The notes under the pieces: generated by a model
The model's database searches: none
What the model saw: only the letters and a program-made list of their open reading frames with translations
What the model was told of the DNA's origin: nothing
Shown: in pieces, positions 22,301 to 34,296 of the stretch
Layout of the letters: each line of letters opens with the position of its first letter
Position numbering within the stretch: the first letter of the stretch is position 1
Made by a program: the position numbers and the translations under genes
From: Chrysoperla carnea
Lineage: Eukaryota; Arthropoda; Insecta; Neuroptera; Chrysopidae
Length of the DNA: 64,000 nt
NCBI RefSeq assembly: GCF_905475395.1
Contig: NC_058339.1
Coordinates: 37,953,172-38,017,171, forward strand
Direction of reading: 5' to 3'

Positions 22301-25300
22301 ATACAGTAATCCAAGTACAATAAAACAATTGTTCCGTGAATACAGTCCAGAAATTACTGTACTTAACTGTAATAGATTCAAAAGATGCTTAAGTGGTTAG
22401 TAATTCAAACTAATACATTATATTAAAATGAGTTATGAAATATATTGGATATATTAATTTTAAAAAATGTATTTCACAAACTTCAACCACCCATTTTTCG
22501 ATCCAAACCTTTCGAAACAAAATTTTTGTTTTGATGACTCCACCACCTCTAGAAGTTTATATATGAAAAAAACATCCTATATAAAAATTTTTACTCAAAA
22601 AAATTAATTATTAATGTTAAAAATAAGAACATTTATATTTTAATTAATTTATATTAATATATATAATTTGTAACCTAAATTAAGTCATACAAAATGACTT
22701 AATTTTAAGTAATAATAATAATAATTATTAATAATAATTTCACTTGTTTCTGTTTTTATTTAGAGAATATTTGGCATTAAATGTTTACGTTGCATTATGC
22801 TACTATAAACTTGATTATTACGATGTTTCACAAGAAGTTTTGTCAGTATATTTAAATCAGTATCCTGATTCAGCAATTGCTAATAATTTAAAGGTATTTT
22901 AATACACAAAATTATATTAAAAATTTTATTAGCCATTGTATTTTATCTATTAGAAATCTAACCAGAAGTATACTGTCAAGTAATTAGCAAATTAATTAAT
23001 TATTCTTATTAAAAAAATGCATTGTTATAAAAGTTTAGATAATTGGACAAATTTTAATATATTTTTTTATTTACTTTAAGAAGCTCTATTGTGAAGAAAT
23101 ACTTACTACAAAAATTTAATTTTTATTATGCAATATAGAAATCAAACTTTTCAGATGATCTTTACGAAAAATATGCTTATCTTTACATGACATAGGCGAG
23201 AAAGTCATACACAAAATTCGATATCCATTTTCCAGCCTTAATAAAGCCTAAATAAATTATCCTAAATAAATAATTATATGTATTTTATACTAAACATTTC
23301 TGATAAGTATGCACAATTTTATGACATAACTGCTATAACAATAGCATATACTCACAATTAATTTATGCAAAATAATCAATTTGTTGAATGAAAATACGCT
23401 TAAAATTAGTAAATATTGCGTGCAATATTTATGTTAAAGTTTAGAATTTTTTTAATTTTAATTTCGCCGATCCCCTTGAATGGTTACAAGACGGCAATTG
23501 GTAATAAATATCGTTATATTTCGATTTAAGAACTTTAATTTCGATAAACAATGAGTTATTTCAAAATCTTTACTACTTTTCCGTAAAAAATGCCCAATGT
23601 TTGCAATGATTTCTGTTAGTAGAATAATTTTAAAATAAAAGTTTGTTTTCACCCACAAGAATAAACTATCTTAGAATAATTTAGTCTTTCACTTTTTTTA
23701 AAGGCATGTAATGCATTTCGTTTATTTAATGGACAAACAGCAATATCAGAAATACAAAATTTAGCTGAACAAACATCTGTACATTCATTTGGTCATGATT
23801 TAGTACGTCATAATATTGTTGTATTTCGTCAAGGTGAAGGTGCCTTACAAGTATTTCCACCATTATTAGATGTTATACCAGAAGCACGATTGAATTTAGT
23901 TATACATTATTTAAAAGATGATAATGCAAAAGATGCATTTGAATTAATTAAAGATTTATCGCCATCCGTACCACATGAATATATTTTAAAAGGTACTGTT
24001 TATGCAACACTAGGTCAAGAACAACATTCTGTAAGTATTGTTGGAACTTTATACTTTTAACGTTGGAAATGGGTTTGAATATTTTGTTCGAATACCTAAA
24101 GAAATAAACATATTTCCCATTTAGTAATAACATAATTAAGGGCTGACTACAAGTTATCTATTTATAGAGGGAACGAAGCAGAAGATGCGTAGGTACAAGG
24201 ATGCTGCACTTTAGGTGAATCCTCAGAGTATGGTGTTATTTTTACTGATGTAATTATATTTTGACATCAGAAGTTTATTCCTTCCTTTAAAGTAGAGCGC
24301 AAATGATCTATTAGCATAGGTTCCAAACTTGCACTCCAATCGAGGCACAGAGAGTCTTTAAGTCTATATGTTAAGGAATCTGACATAAAAGAACCGGAGA
24401 CGTATTCTGGCGGAATGAAACAAATGTTGAAAAGTTTTTTTAAAATAAAATTAATTTTCCTCTTTTTCATATTTCAAACTAAAATAATTCAATTGAAGGA
24501 ATTTACTTAGAAATTATTACTCAAATACTTTTGATTAAATTGAAGCGCGCAGTTGCATCTTCATATAAACGTATTTCCAACGTGAAATTATTTTGTAATA
24601 AATAGGATTAGGGCGAAATTTAATTTCTTTCAGGTTGAATATATTAAAGCAGCTCAACAATGCTTCCAATTGGTTGGAAGTTCGACAAGTGAATGTGATA
24701 CAATACCTGGACGTCAATGTATGGCATCAACCTTTTTCTTATTTGGGCAATTTGAAGAAGTTCTTGTCTATTTAACAACAATTCGAAGTTTCTATTTTAA
24801 TAATGATACATTTAATTACAATTATGGTCAGGTAATCAATTCACTTATCGTAATAACTTATTCATTAACAGATGCACTTGGAAGGTCTCATTTCCTATTT
24901 TTTCCAAAGTTTCCATTATTCTAAGAGCTAAAACCAGCGAGTGTTAAGATCTGACCCAGTGAGTGTTTACTAATTATCTCATGTTTTCCACTATCCTTTT
25001 TCAAAGCTACGTATGCTTTCGATTGATTAATTTGTCAGATTGAATAACTTTCCAGCGAATTTTTATTCTTATCTTATTCTTAAGATTGAATGAAGTCTTT
25101 TGGAAGTGCTGGCTGACATGATAGAGAAGAATGAATTGTATGCATCTGTGTTTTGAAAATGTTTGTATTATTTTAGGCAAAAGCAGCAACTGGAAATTAT
25201 AAAGAAGCTGAAGAAGCATTTTTATTAATCGAAGATACAAAATTAAAATCTGATAGCATATATTTAACGAATTTAGCACGATGTTTCATAATGAATAAAA

Positions 25301-25641
25301 AATCACAGCGTGCATGGGATTTATACATGAAAAACGAACGTAAATCATGCGCATATAAATTATTACAGATAATTGCAAATGATTGTTATAAAATGGGTGA
25401 TTTTTGGTATTCAGCAAAAGCATTTGATATATTAGAAAAAATTGAACCAACACCTGAATACTGGGAGGGTAAACGTGGTGCGGTTGTTGGAATATTTCAA
25501 GGTGTTATCGCTAATATTTTACCAAAGGAAATGATTTATGATGCAATTGAATTAATTGCAAAACATAAACAAAATCCACAAGCGGAACAAATATTACGTA
25601 TTATTAAAAAATGGTCGAAAGAAAATGGTTTAAATATTTAG
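19325..25641 (+). CDS. IFT56: Intraflagellar transport protein 56 (TTC26 / DYF-13), 9 exons
   Basis: Proposed exons are 19325-19327 (ATG only), 19395-19517, 19576-19744, 20334-20432, 21371-21539, 22764-22893, 23704-24030, 24634-24831 and 25177-25641, giving 560 aa (human 554). It is a TPR protein of the IFT-B complex that moves cargo along ciliary axonemes; in insects it should act in ciliated sensory neurons and sperm. Family blocks are visible in order: [137 protein letters not shown] and [15 protein letters not shown]. The one-codon first exon is inferred from ATG|GTAAAA followed by a 67-base intron, and from an X-box just upstream. The fifth exon could start six bases later at 21377. A short acidic insert there (DSDIEEEE) differs from the vertebrate protein. 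Confidence 0.94.
20806..21255. mobile_element. TTA-flanked MITE in an IFT56 intron
   Basis: Ends AGGTATGATTCCTAT and ATAGGAATCATACCT are exact inverted repeats, each bordered by TTA. A TTA (TWA) duplication points to PIF/Harbinger-type elements. It is about 450 bases long, non-coding and GC-richer than its surroundings. Confidence 0.65.
22261..22404. repeat. Inverted repeat in an IFT56 intron
   Basis: Arms of about 50 bases (22261-22310 and 22353-22404) are imperfect inverted copies, e.g. TTTTGCATC near 22280 with GATTCAAAAGATGC near 22375, and TACAGTAAT with ATTACTGTA. Probably part of an old MITE. Confidence 0.5.
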
Positions 25642-25753
25642 AATTTAAAAAAATGTTTTGTAATATCTATTTAAAAAATAATAATATATAATCAATATTT
25701 TTATTAACAAAAACAGTTTTATTTGCTTATCTGACCTTAATATCTGAAATCTA

Positions 25754-25759
25754 AATAAA
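25754..25759 (+). terminator. Candidate poly(A) signal of IFT56
   Basis: First AATAAA after the IFT56 stop codon, about 115 bases downstream. AATATA-like variants occur nearer, so the exact end is uncertain. Confidence 0.35.
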
Positions 25760-25764
25760 TACCT

Positions 25765-27390
25765 CGAATTCCTCGATAGCTAGATTTTTTAACCCCCTTT
25801 CAATATCGAGTTGTTTTCTAGGGCGCTTGGTCATGTGATAGTTGAGTATGAAAAGTAAATAAAAAGTGAAATGGATTTTATTAATGGAGTTTTTTATGTC
25901 GTCACAAAAAAGAGTACAAAAAATAGATTTCTGATAAATCAGCTAAAATTTCGGAGTTAGGTAATAAAAAAAACTTTTAAAGAATTTGGAACATTTATAG
26001 GCCTTTTTATGTTCTAGTGAGATTTGAGTTGCCGAGGTTTGAACGAAAATTGAATTAAAGTAATATTAATAATAAACTAATATTGACTAAAATTGATAAA
26101 ATTTTTTGAAGTATGTATTTTAATTTAATATATCTTTGACTATTATACGTAATTATTACTTATATTGTGGTTTTTAATGTACTTATTGAATATATGAGGT
26201 CTAAAATTTCAACGGAAATAAATGGTCAATAAATTAGTTAATTATAAAAAATTGACCAGAAATATCCGCGGTCAAGTATATCTTATCTTTTTATATAATA
26301 TTCTTCTATTTTTAACATCCGCTTTTTATAAACCCTTAAAAGTGGAGTGAGAAGATCATAATGTCGCGTATACAATACACAAGAGTCATAAAAAAATCGG
26401 AAGATCAAGAAAAATTCAATTTTCTTTCCTGCGGAAAACGATTGAATCCATGTCAACTCACTTGAAAGCTAATCCTTTTAAATCTTCTGGTACAAATTTG
26501 TGGCATCCCAACTGCTATATGATGAAGCTAAAATACAGCAGAAAAATTATTAGTAATTATTATTTTTGAGCATAAGTGTACACTAAAAGCAAAAATTTTT
26601 TTCTTTCGAAAATTTCTACAAAAGTACCCGAAAAGTTATTTTTTCATTTTCTTTAAAAATACGTTTTTTGAACGAATTATTCACTGTCGAAGCAAAATTG
26701 ATATTTACATTTAAAATACTGTTTTTCCTGAAATAATGATCGCTCAGAAATCTACCTTTGTAAAACCGTTTGAAAGGATTTTAAATAAGGCATTTTCAGT
26801 TTTCAATATAAAATTAAAAGTATGCCAATGATCCATTTTTGTTGTTGACTTGTTTAGTATGTGTACATAGATAGATATTCTTTAAAATAGTAGTACTCTT
26901 TTTGGAAAGCTTAAAATTCTGAAAATTTATACATTCATTTTCAGGTGTGAAAATTGATTCTATCTATTCAATAGGTCTGGCTTTTCTTCTCAGTTTCTTT
27001 CTTAGATTCTCTCTTTTGAGGATGTCTCAGTCATTTAGGAAGCTTCACCATTTATTCCAAAAATCATGGAATTTCGTAGTTTTAAAGTTTTGCGTACACT
27101 GACAGTCTATAAATTGAGCTAGAGAGGTGAAAATCTATATGTAGTTTGAGTTAGTTTCAAGGTAATGCCTTTGGGGTTGTCAAATTTCCAACTCCTCCCC
27201 TTTTTTGTATGTCAAAAACTGGATTTTCCCTGGTTTTAAGGCTTTGATATCTTTCGACTTCGCCAAATTGATTTAGAGGTTTGAAAATCTGTATGTAAGT
27301 TAAGTTAGTGTAAAAAAAGTACCTTTTCAAGGTATCGTCTTCCTTTTTATAAGTCGAAATATCATTGATTTAACGAAATATCTTAGATTT
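25765..27390. other. AT-rich intergenic stretch, no gene seen
   Basis: No exon-like frames, RNA genes or matched repeats were recognised. Confidence 0.4.
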
Positions 27391-27946
27391 AGTGACTCCG
27401 AACCAAAAAAAAGGAGAATTGTAAGATTGACCTAAATGTGTGTGTCTGTCTGTTATCGTAGCGTCTAAACGGATGAACCCATTTTCCGTATCCGAAAAAT
27501 TTGTCGAGAGTTTTTTAAATTTTGTAAATTTTTCTTGTATTTATCAGGCTTTTAATTAATGAATATTAGTTTTAAAAATTTTTCTTAAGAAAGTTAGCCT
27601 TTTAGCAGCTCAAAACAAATCTCTAAAAACACTGTTAGGGCTATTAAAAAATTAATCTGCTTATAAAGGGTATTAAAAAAGCGCAAAATTTCAAAAATCC
27701 CCGACAAATTTTTCGGGTGTGGGTCCCTAAACTTGCACTTGAAACATATCTAAGAGTACTCTCCATTAAATTACCTTTTTCCTTAAATCCTTTTCCAAAC
27801 AGAACCGATTTTGTAGATCATCGCCAAATTTTTAGTTTTTTCGGGTACGGAAGCCTAAATTTGCACTTGAAACACAGCTAAGAACACTCTCCATTAAATT
27901 ACCTTTCAAACGAAACAAAAATCAAAATTGATGCATCAGACAGAGA
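27391..27946. repeat. Composite copy of the CGTAGC/CTAAACG repeat family
   Basis: The left part reads GTGTGTGTCTGTCTGT then CGTAGCGTCTAAACGGATGA in plus orientation. The right part is in the opposite orientation and holds two tandem copies of the unit of about 120 bases (core CTTGAAACACAGCTAAGAAC, then ATTAAATTACCTTT). The head-to-head arrangement makes it palindromic overall. Confidence 0.55.
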
Positions 27947-28192
27947 CTTAGTCTGAAGAACTTAGTCAGCGGAAAATATGATGTTAGGGATAGAGCTCTG
28001 TTGCTTACGAGTTTTTTCTCGAAAAGATAACACACGAAATTGCGGGCATTCGGCTATTTACTAATAAAGTACAAACATGTAAGTATGCACTATATGTATA
28101 CTTTTCATTAATAGACGATTTCTTGCATGATAATTTTTTGCACAAATAAGAGAAATATTCTACTCACAAAACAGATGAAAGTAGGTTGACTG

Positions 28193-28223
<31 letters not shown>

Positions 28224-29824
28224 ATTGTGTATATATTTCTCTCTCCTCTATAAATGGTTAAATGCAACGAATCTTTCCTTTTATGGATTCAGTTTGACAA
28301 TATTTATATTATGTCTATAAAATAATATAGTAAAAATAAATATATTTTAATTGTAGAAAAAGAAAATCGGTACTGTATGAGTTGTAACAAGCCATATATG
28401 TTTCGTATCAAAGATGATATACAATATATTACTGCAGACTTAAAGCTCAAAAATTCTAACAATTGGTCAGTATTGCCAACCAATAATCTGTCTAGGTGGT
28501 AGATATGATTTAAAAAGTTGGTAGTTTACAGCAAATCTTGCTTAAGAGTTTGGTAAAACTAATTTTTATTTTTTCTGCGCAATCCACCGTGGTGTCATTT
28601 TGTCGGTTTCGGTCGCCTTAAACCAAAACTAGATCTTTCACCTAATATTTTGATTAAACAATTTAGAATTGTTCTCCGGTAAGTGTTTAATTAATCAAAA
28701 AGCAATAAAAACATTGATAAGAAAAACATAATATTATGAGACAAAGTTATAATCATTTTCACGGAATTATATTAAATATATTTATTTTTTTTATATACCT
28801 ACTTAAAAGTTGGTAATTTTCTTAGCGATGTAGATAATAGATTTGAAACAGATACTCAAAGATGGTAGATCTACCTAAAAAATTGGTAGAGTTGGTAACA
28901 TTGTAGCAACTGGTTGAAAAATGGGTTATAGGTATTTAAAAGGTGTTGAATAACATCACATGGTTGCAGTCGGGCTAAGATTTTGGAAAATTGGGAAATA
29001 AAAAAAAAAAAAAAAACGATAAATATCGATTCGATTTTAGTTTAGGACTAACAAAATGCGACATTCACCATATCTCGGAAACTATTATTTTTGTTGGAAC
29101 AAAAACCACTCGGAACTCCTTATTATTTTAGGTGCTTCCTTGTAACATCACACTTTTTTCGGTTAAATGTACGGAGTTTGAGTTATCAAGAGAAATTTCG
29201 AGTTTTGAGTCTTACAAATCAATCACAGTAATTAAGGTCTAAAGACAAGGTAGATCAAGTGTTTACTTGGAAATGAAGTGCTAAGCTAAGCATGGATAAT
29301 CGTTATTCTGAAACACTCTAATAAGACTGCTACGGAATTCTAAAAAGATAAATCTTTACCATATAAATTTATTATAAATAAAATTTTCAAAGAATTAAAT
29401 GAAACACGATTCATTTTTAATTCCTAATTTTTATACATTTATAGTTACTTCGATCCACATACAACATAGGTCTAAAGCCAAGCGCAACTACTGTTTGGCA
29501 GTGATTTCAGAATGGCTGAAAATTTGAATGTCTGTTATCAAGTTCTAATAACTTTTTACTATGCGATAATTTTCATAGCCCTGACTTTTAGAGTGCTAGG
29601 AAAATACTTACATTAAATAAAACATATCTTTTTAATTTACCTCTGTTAAGTGTATATCCCGGAATTATTTACTTTCATTACCGAAATTAGGTTTAAAGTC
29701 AAATTTTATCACGAAATTAGAGAAAAACTCGGAGGATAAAAAAGAACTTTTCACTGTGGAAATATTTGTATTTGTTTTAATAATCAACCACAATAATAGG
29801 AGAGCTTAAGATGGTATTTATGTA
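27947..29824. other. AT-rich intergenic stretch, no gene seen
   Basis: Contains an (ATT)n run near 28200-28222 and an A-run near 28999. Nothing else was recognised. Confidence 0.4.
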
Positions 29825-30298
29825 TTAACTCGAGCGCGTCAGATTAACATATGAGGGATTCATTGGACCTTCCTGAGTATCTCCACCCAATATTAGCCCA
29901 AAATATGGGAGGACGCACGTAGGGCAGATGATTATTAGATTATAATAAATTGCGATAGATCAATTAACTCGAGCAGGTCAGATTAAGATATGGTGAGTTA
30001 ATTATATGCTAAAAAAATCTACATATCAATAATCTGATGATTTAAGCGTGTCGCAAGGAATTGGGAGGTTTGCAAAGTTGCGTTGCATGTAGTAACTAAA
30101 GTGCGATCAAAATTTTTTCAGATTATGAAATGTACCTTTTTTAGCTTGTAATTAACCCACCATAACTTAATCTGACGCGCTCGAGTTAATTCACCTATCA
30201 CAATTTCTTTTTTACTACGCGCGTCCCCCCATATTTAGGGCTAATATTTGGTGGAGGTACCAAGGAAGGTCCAATGAATCTCTCATATGTTAATCTGT
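29825..30298. mobile_element. Foldback element with nested inverted repeats
   Basis: The outer arms match inverted: CAGATTAACATATGAG near 29841 with CTCATATGTTAATCTG near 30282, GATTCATTGGACCTTCC with GGAAGGTCCAATGAATC, and a CCACC..ATATTAGCCC block with GGGCTAATATT..GGTGG. An inner pair repeats the end motif AACTCGAGC..GTCAGATTAA at 29965 and, inverted, near 30175. Non-coding; no clear target duplication. Confidence 0.65.
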
Positions 30299-33200
30299 CA
30301 CTACACAAATTCCCTCTTGAGTTCCACTATTACAAAGTACGTTATGACTAAACATCCCGTCCAAACTTTTTAGGTTGCCAACCGACGAATATCCTGCTTT
30401 AGTTAGTGTCATGTCGGAAGAAATTACTTTTGAATTTTTATTCACTCAATGAATATTCATCAATTTTAGGCTTTCCTCACAATTAAAGATTTTTCAGAAT
30501 CCCTGAAAAAAAGACCCCAGTTATAAGAAGAGATAAAATTGTTCGACAAGACTTTGGAAATAGCTACTATCTAATTTCCAACCATTCCGAAATTTGCTGA
30601 AAAATACCACGCCTGGCCTTAGATGTATCATATAAGATAATTAAAATCATTTTGATTTGTTATCAAAATTCAAATTAATATTATTATACAAAATGCATAA
30701 CCAAATATGACTGAAATCAAATAATAAGTGTTATGATTCGTAGTTCATAACATATGTGATATATAACTACATATAGTCATAATTATTTTTCATTTACTTA
30801 CTTTAAAAAGTGAATTCAATCATAATAAAAAAAAACTGCTTTAATTAAAAGTAACAAAGTCATGGCGGTTGTCTATCATTGGCTTCACGATATGTATTTA
30901 TATGGTCAAAATAATCAATTCATCCGTTCTTTTTCAATTAAAGTGCGTTAGTTATCCATAATTGAGGAGACATATTTTTTAAAACAATCAAATCAATCAA
31001 GAAGCGCCGCAATCCTTCTTAAGTTTGTTACATCGCTACATCTATCCAGACATAAAATAGATTGATTTCGTGTCTTTTGAAACGTGCCTCCATATCGATA
31101 TTATCAATACATGTCTTAAACTCTTCTTATTAGTCTAGTAACCCTATATTTTCGTTAACCAATTTTCTAGTTTAACATTGTCGATCCTTCTAGTTTCCTT
31201 ATTGTGTTTGAACATAAAACCCATTCCGAAGGTATACGATCTGCACACGAAACTGAAAAAAGCTAACTGGGATATACTGTTTCTTTTTTAATTCCTTTGC
31301 CATTTTCTTTCATAGTTAGTTCTAAATACAACTCCACGTTACTGAAGAAAGGTCGTATAAACCTTTGATATCAATAAAGTAAACAGATAACAGTAAATAA
31401 AGAATTAGTAGATAAATAAGTTAAATCGAATAAGTATACTCAGTGTCATCCAGATAATAAGATGTCAGTTTTTTATCAACTAAAAAGTATAAAATAATTT
31501 TTTTTATAAATTCAAAAAAAAAAAATTGTATGATGATTGAAAATAAGGTACAAATAATTTCAACCCTAAATTTAATATTGCCTTGGTGCTCGTACTACCA
31601 TAAACGACTACTTATTAACATTATGGCATGTTATCGGCGCTTCCACCATCAAAGATTTTTTAGTTAATCGTTAATCCTGAAGATCATGATCGAGATAATC
31701 GGACAAACAGGATAATCGGATTAAACTATTGTGTTGTCATCAGTCCTTGATAAGTGTGCAAAGTTTTAATTCAATCCGACGTTTTGAAGTGGGTAGAAAA
31801 CACGTTCAAGGAGCTTAAAGCGTGGTGATAAAATAACTTACACTTTCTTTACTTTCTTCCTAATAGATAGACTAGTACTACAGGTAAGTTTTACTAAAAC
31901 TGTGACAATTCTTCACGTTTTTGTGGATCAGGCTCTTGTTTTAGAGAAATCGTAGGAATATCGTACAATTTACTAAATTCATGAAAAATTACCGATTTCG
32001 ATTTGCCAATCACAAATACATCATAAACTCTATTCTTCTAAATAATAAAGCTCTTTTTCTGAATAATTAAAGCAAAAGGACAAGTACCTAATGTAAAATC
32101 CCAATCTACAAACATGGCATAATATTAAAGAGAAATTAATTTGTGTAATAATAATCGGAAAGACTTATTTTTTCATACACAATCAATCAATAAAAACAAT
32201 TATTCATCAATATATATCTGATAAATTAGTATTATGAATTCGAAACATAAACAAATCCTTTTATAGGTAAATAATTTAATCAGTAATAATTAATATTAGA
32301 TAAATATTTTTTTACCAAACCTCAACAATACCAAGAAGTTGACATTTGATACACTCGTATTACTGTGTGTTGCAGACACGTGACAAGAAAAAAAATCACG
32401 CAAGAATGATTCAGTAGGATAAAAAGCAAATAAAAGCGTAATAGAAGATGAAACTAGCCACTGGACGATTGTTATAAATCGATGAATATATCATATATGA
32501 ATCTGATGCTACATTAGGCGTTGTTTATGACTGCGTACATACTAAAAAAACTTAATATAATTTTAAAAAGTACACCGCCAAATTTCAGATATGATAATTT
32601 ATTCTGGCCTTGACGATAGGGCTAATATTATTGAGATATCGACATTTGTGTAGTGTTAATTTTTAAGTAATAGTGCAAAAAATTTGCGAAAAATAAGAAC
32701 GAAAAGAAGCAAAGGCATTATTGTGAAGAGTCTGTTTATCTTTGTATCTCTAAATCTCTTTGCATCATTGTACCTCCCAAATAAACAGCAAAAATAATTT
32801 AAGGCGGTATTTTGGTCCAGAAGCCAAAATTTTAGGCATTTCTCAAACTATGATAAAAAAAAATTAAAAACATTTTATAGCCATTCTTTCATATAATGTT
32901 TTATTGACCTTTCAATAATATTTAAAAAAATTTCCCCCTTCAGAAATCCATCAGAGCCGATAGAGAGATTTATAAAGAAGATTCCCACCAAATTTCAAAG
33001 GAATCGGTCGAGTAGAATTTGAGATATCATGTCAACCACCTTGAAAAAAGTAGTTTTGAAAAAAAAGTTTTTTAAGTTTGAGAAACATTTTCGGCAGCGT
33101 AACTAGGAGAATAATATTTTATATTCGATTTGGATTAAAAATTGGGCCTTTTTCTATTGGTGTTTCTAGAAAAAACCGGTTCTCAAGTCGTCCGGCAACA

Positions 33201-33750
33201 TCTGTCGTTTATTATGTGATTCACAAAATTCGCATCTCTGAAAATAATTCTAACTTTGAAAAATCCGTACATATATTCTTAAGGATCTAAACTTGGAAAT
33301 TAGATTTTTTCAAATTTCTAGACCAGAATACCGCTTTAAAGCTAAAGTATTGAATTTCTATTGAGTATCTGTTTTTCAAAAGAATGAAAGTTCGTTTCAA
33401 ACCAAAAAGTTTCTCTTGTCTTGACAAAAAACCAACTATTTCATGCAGTTCGAAGACAAAATAAAATCGTTCCTTTTTGTATTCTAGTGTATGCAAGGTC
33501 TAACTTGTAATCTATCGAGTATCAGAATATTTTATAGCTGTTACATTCACTAGCGAATGCATACGAACTAGTTTAATCGTACTTCGTATTTTATTTAAGT
33601 CATTATTTCTTAAATACCTTCACTAGCACAACTTAATCAGTGAATGTAGAACTGATAAACATAACATTCATTACTTTGTTGCTTTATTAACTACTTTTCA
33701 GTGCAGCTATTTGAAGCCAAACAGTGTGCGCGCTAAAATATTTTGCAAAA
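30299..33750. other. AT-rich intergenic stretch, no gene seen
   Basis: About 3.4 kb with no supported exon or RNA gene. TTTTCAG precedes 33702 and could be either a splice acceptor for a 5' leader exon or an initiator (TCAGT) for the gene at 33751. Confidence 0.4.
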
Positions 33751-34296
33751 ATGGCCGATGGAACGCAATTTTATGAAATACTTAAAATTGATCGTGATTC
33801 ATCGAATTTTAATTCTGTATCAATGAATAGAAATAAATATAATGAAATCATAAAGAAAGTAAAATTTTTAAAAGAAAATAAAAGTAAAAAGGGTAACGAT
33901 TATAAATTTTTAAAACGTTATGATATCATAGAAATTGATGGTGAACTTAAATTAATTAATCCATCAACCAAGAATGGTCCTTCGGATTCTATCAAATATT
34001 TTGTCTATGATGAACAGTTATTTGATATATTGCAAAAAGTTCATTTATCAAATGGACATGCAGGTCGCGATCGTATGATGAAAGTATTAAAAAGTCAATA
34101 TCAAAATGTTACATACAGGGATGTGCAATTATTTTTAAGTTTATGCGAGACTTGTATACAAAAACAAAAGAACAGTCAAAAGAAAGGACTTATTGTTGAA
34201 CCAATGATATTTCAGGATTTAATATCTGGAGTTCATTTAGTAGCGGATGATAGTACGCCAGAGCAATGTCAGGAATTACAAACAAAAATAAATGAG
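33751..34296 (+). CDS. Exon with integrase-type H2C2 zinc-binding domain (KRBA2-like)
   Basis: A 182-codon open exon starts at an ATG in good context (AAAAATGGCC) and ends at a consensus splice donor (AATGAG|GTATGT), phase 0. Residues 25-72 (NRNKYNEIIKKVKFLKEN, then YKFLKRYDIIEIDGELKLI) resemble the N-terminal module of KRBA2-like integrase-derived proteins. Residues 98-135 form the zinc-binding HX4H-X28-CX2C of retroviral-type and Ginger-type integrases (H98, H103, C132, C135). The catalytic DDE core that normally follows near PMIFQ is absent, replaced by an acidic stretch ending KINE. It may be a host gene that kept only the zinc-binding part, or a truncated element. The next exon is not certain; the first downstream phase-0 candidate is the BESS exon at 45866. 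Confidence 0.6.

Noticed and set aside
33078-33290. 70-codon frame upstream of the integrase-like exon as its N-terminus
   Set aside because: No splice signals fit, composition is AT-rich and no domain is visible.
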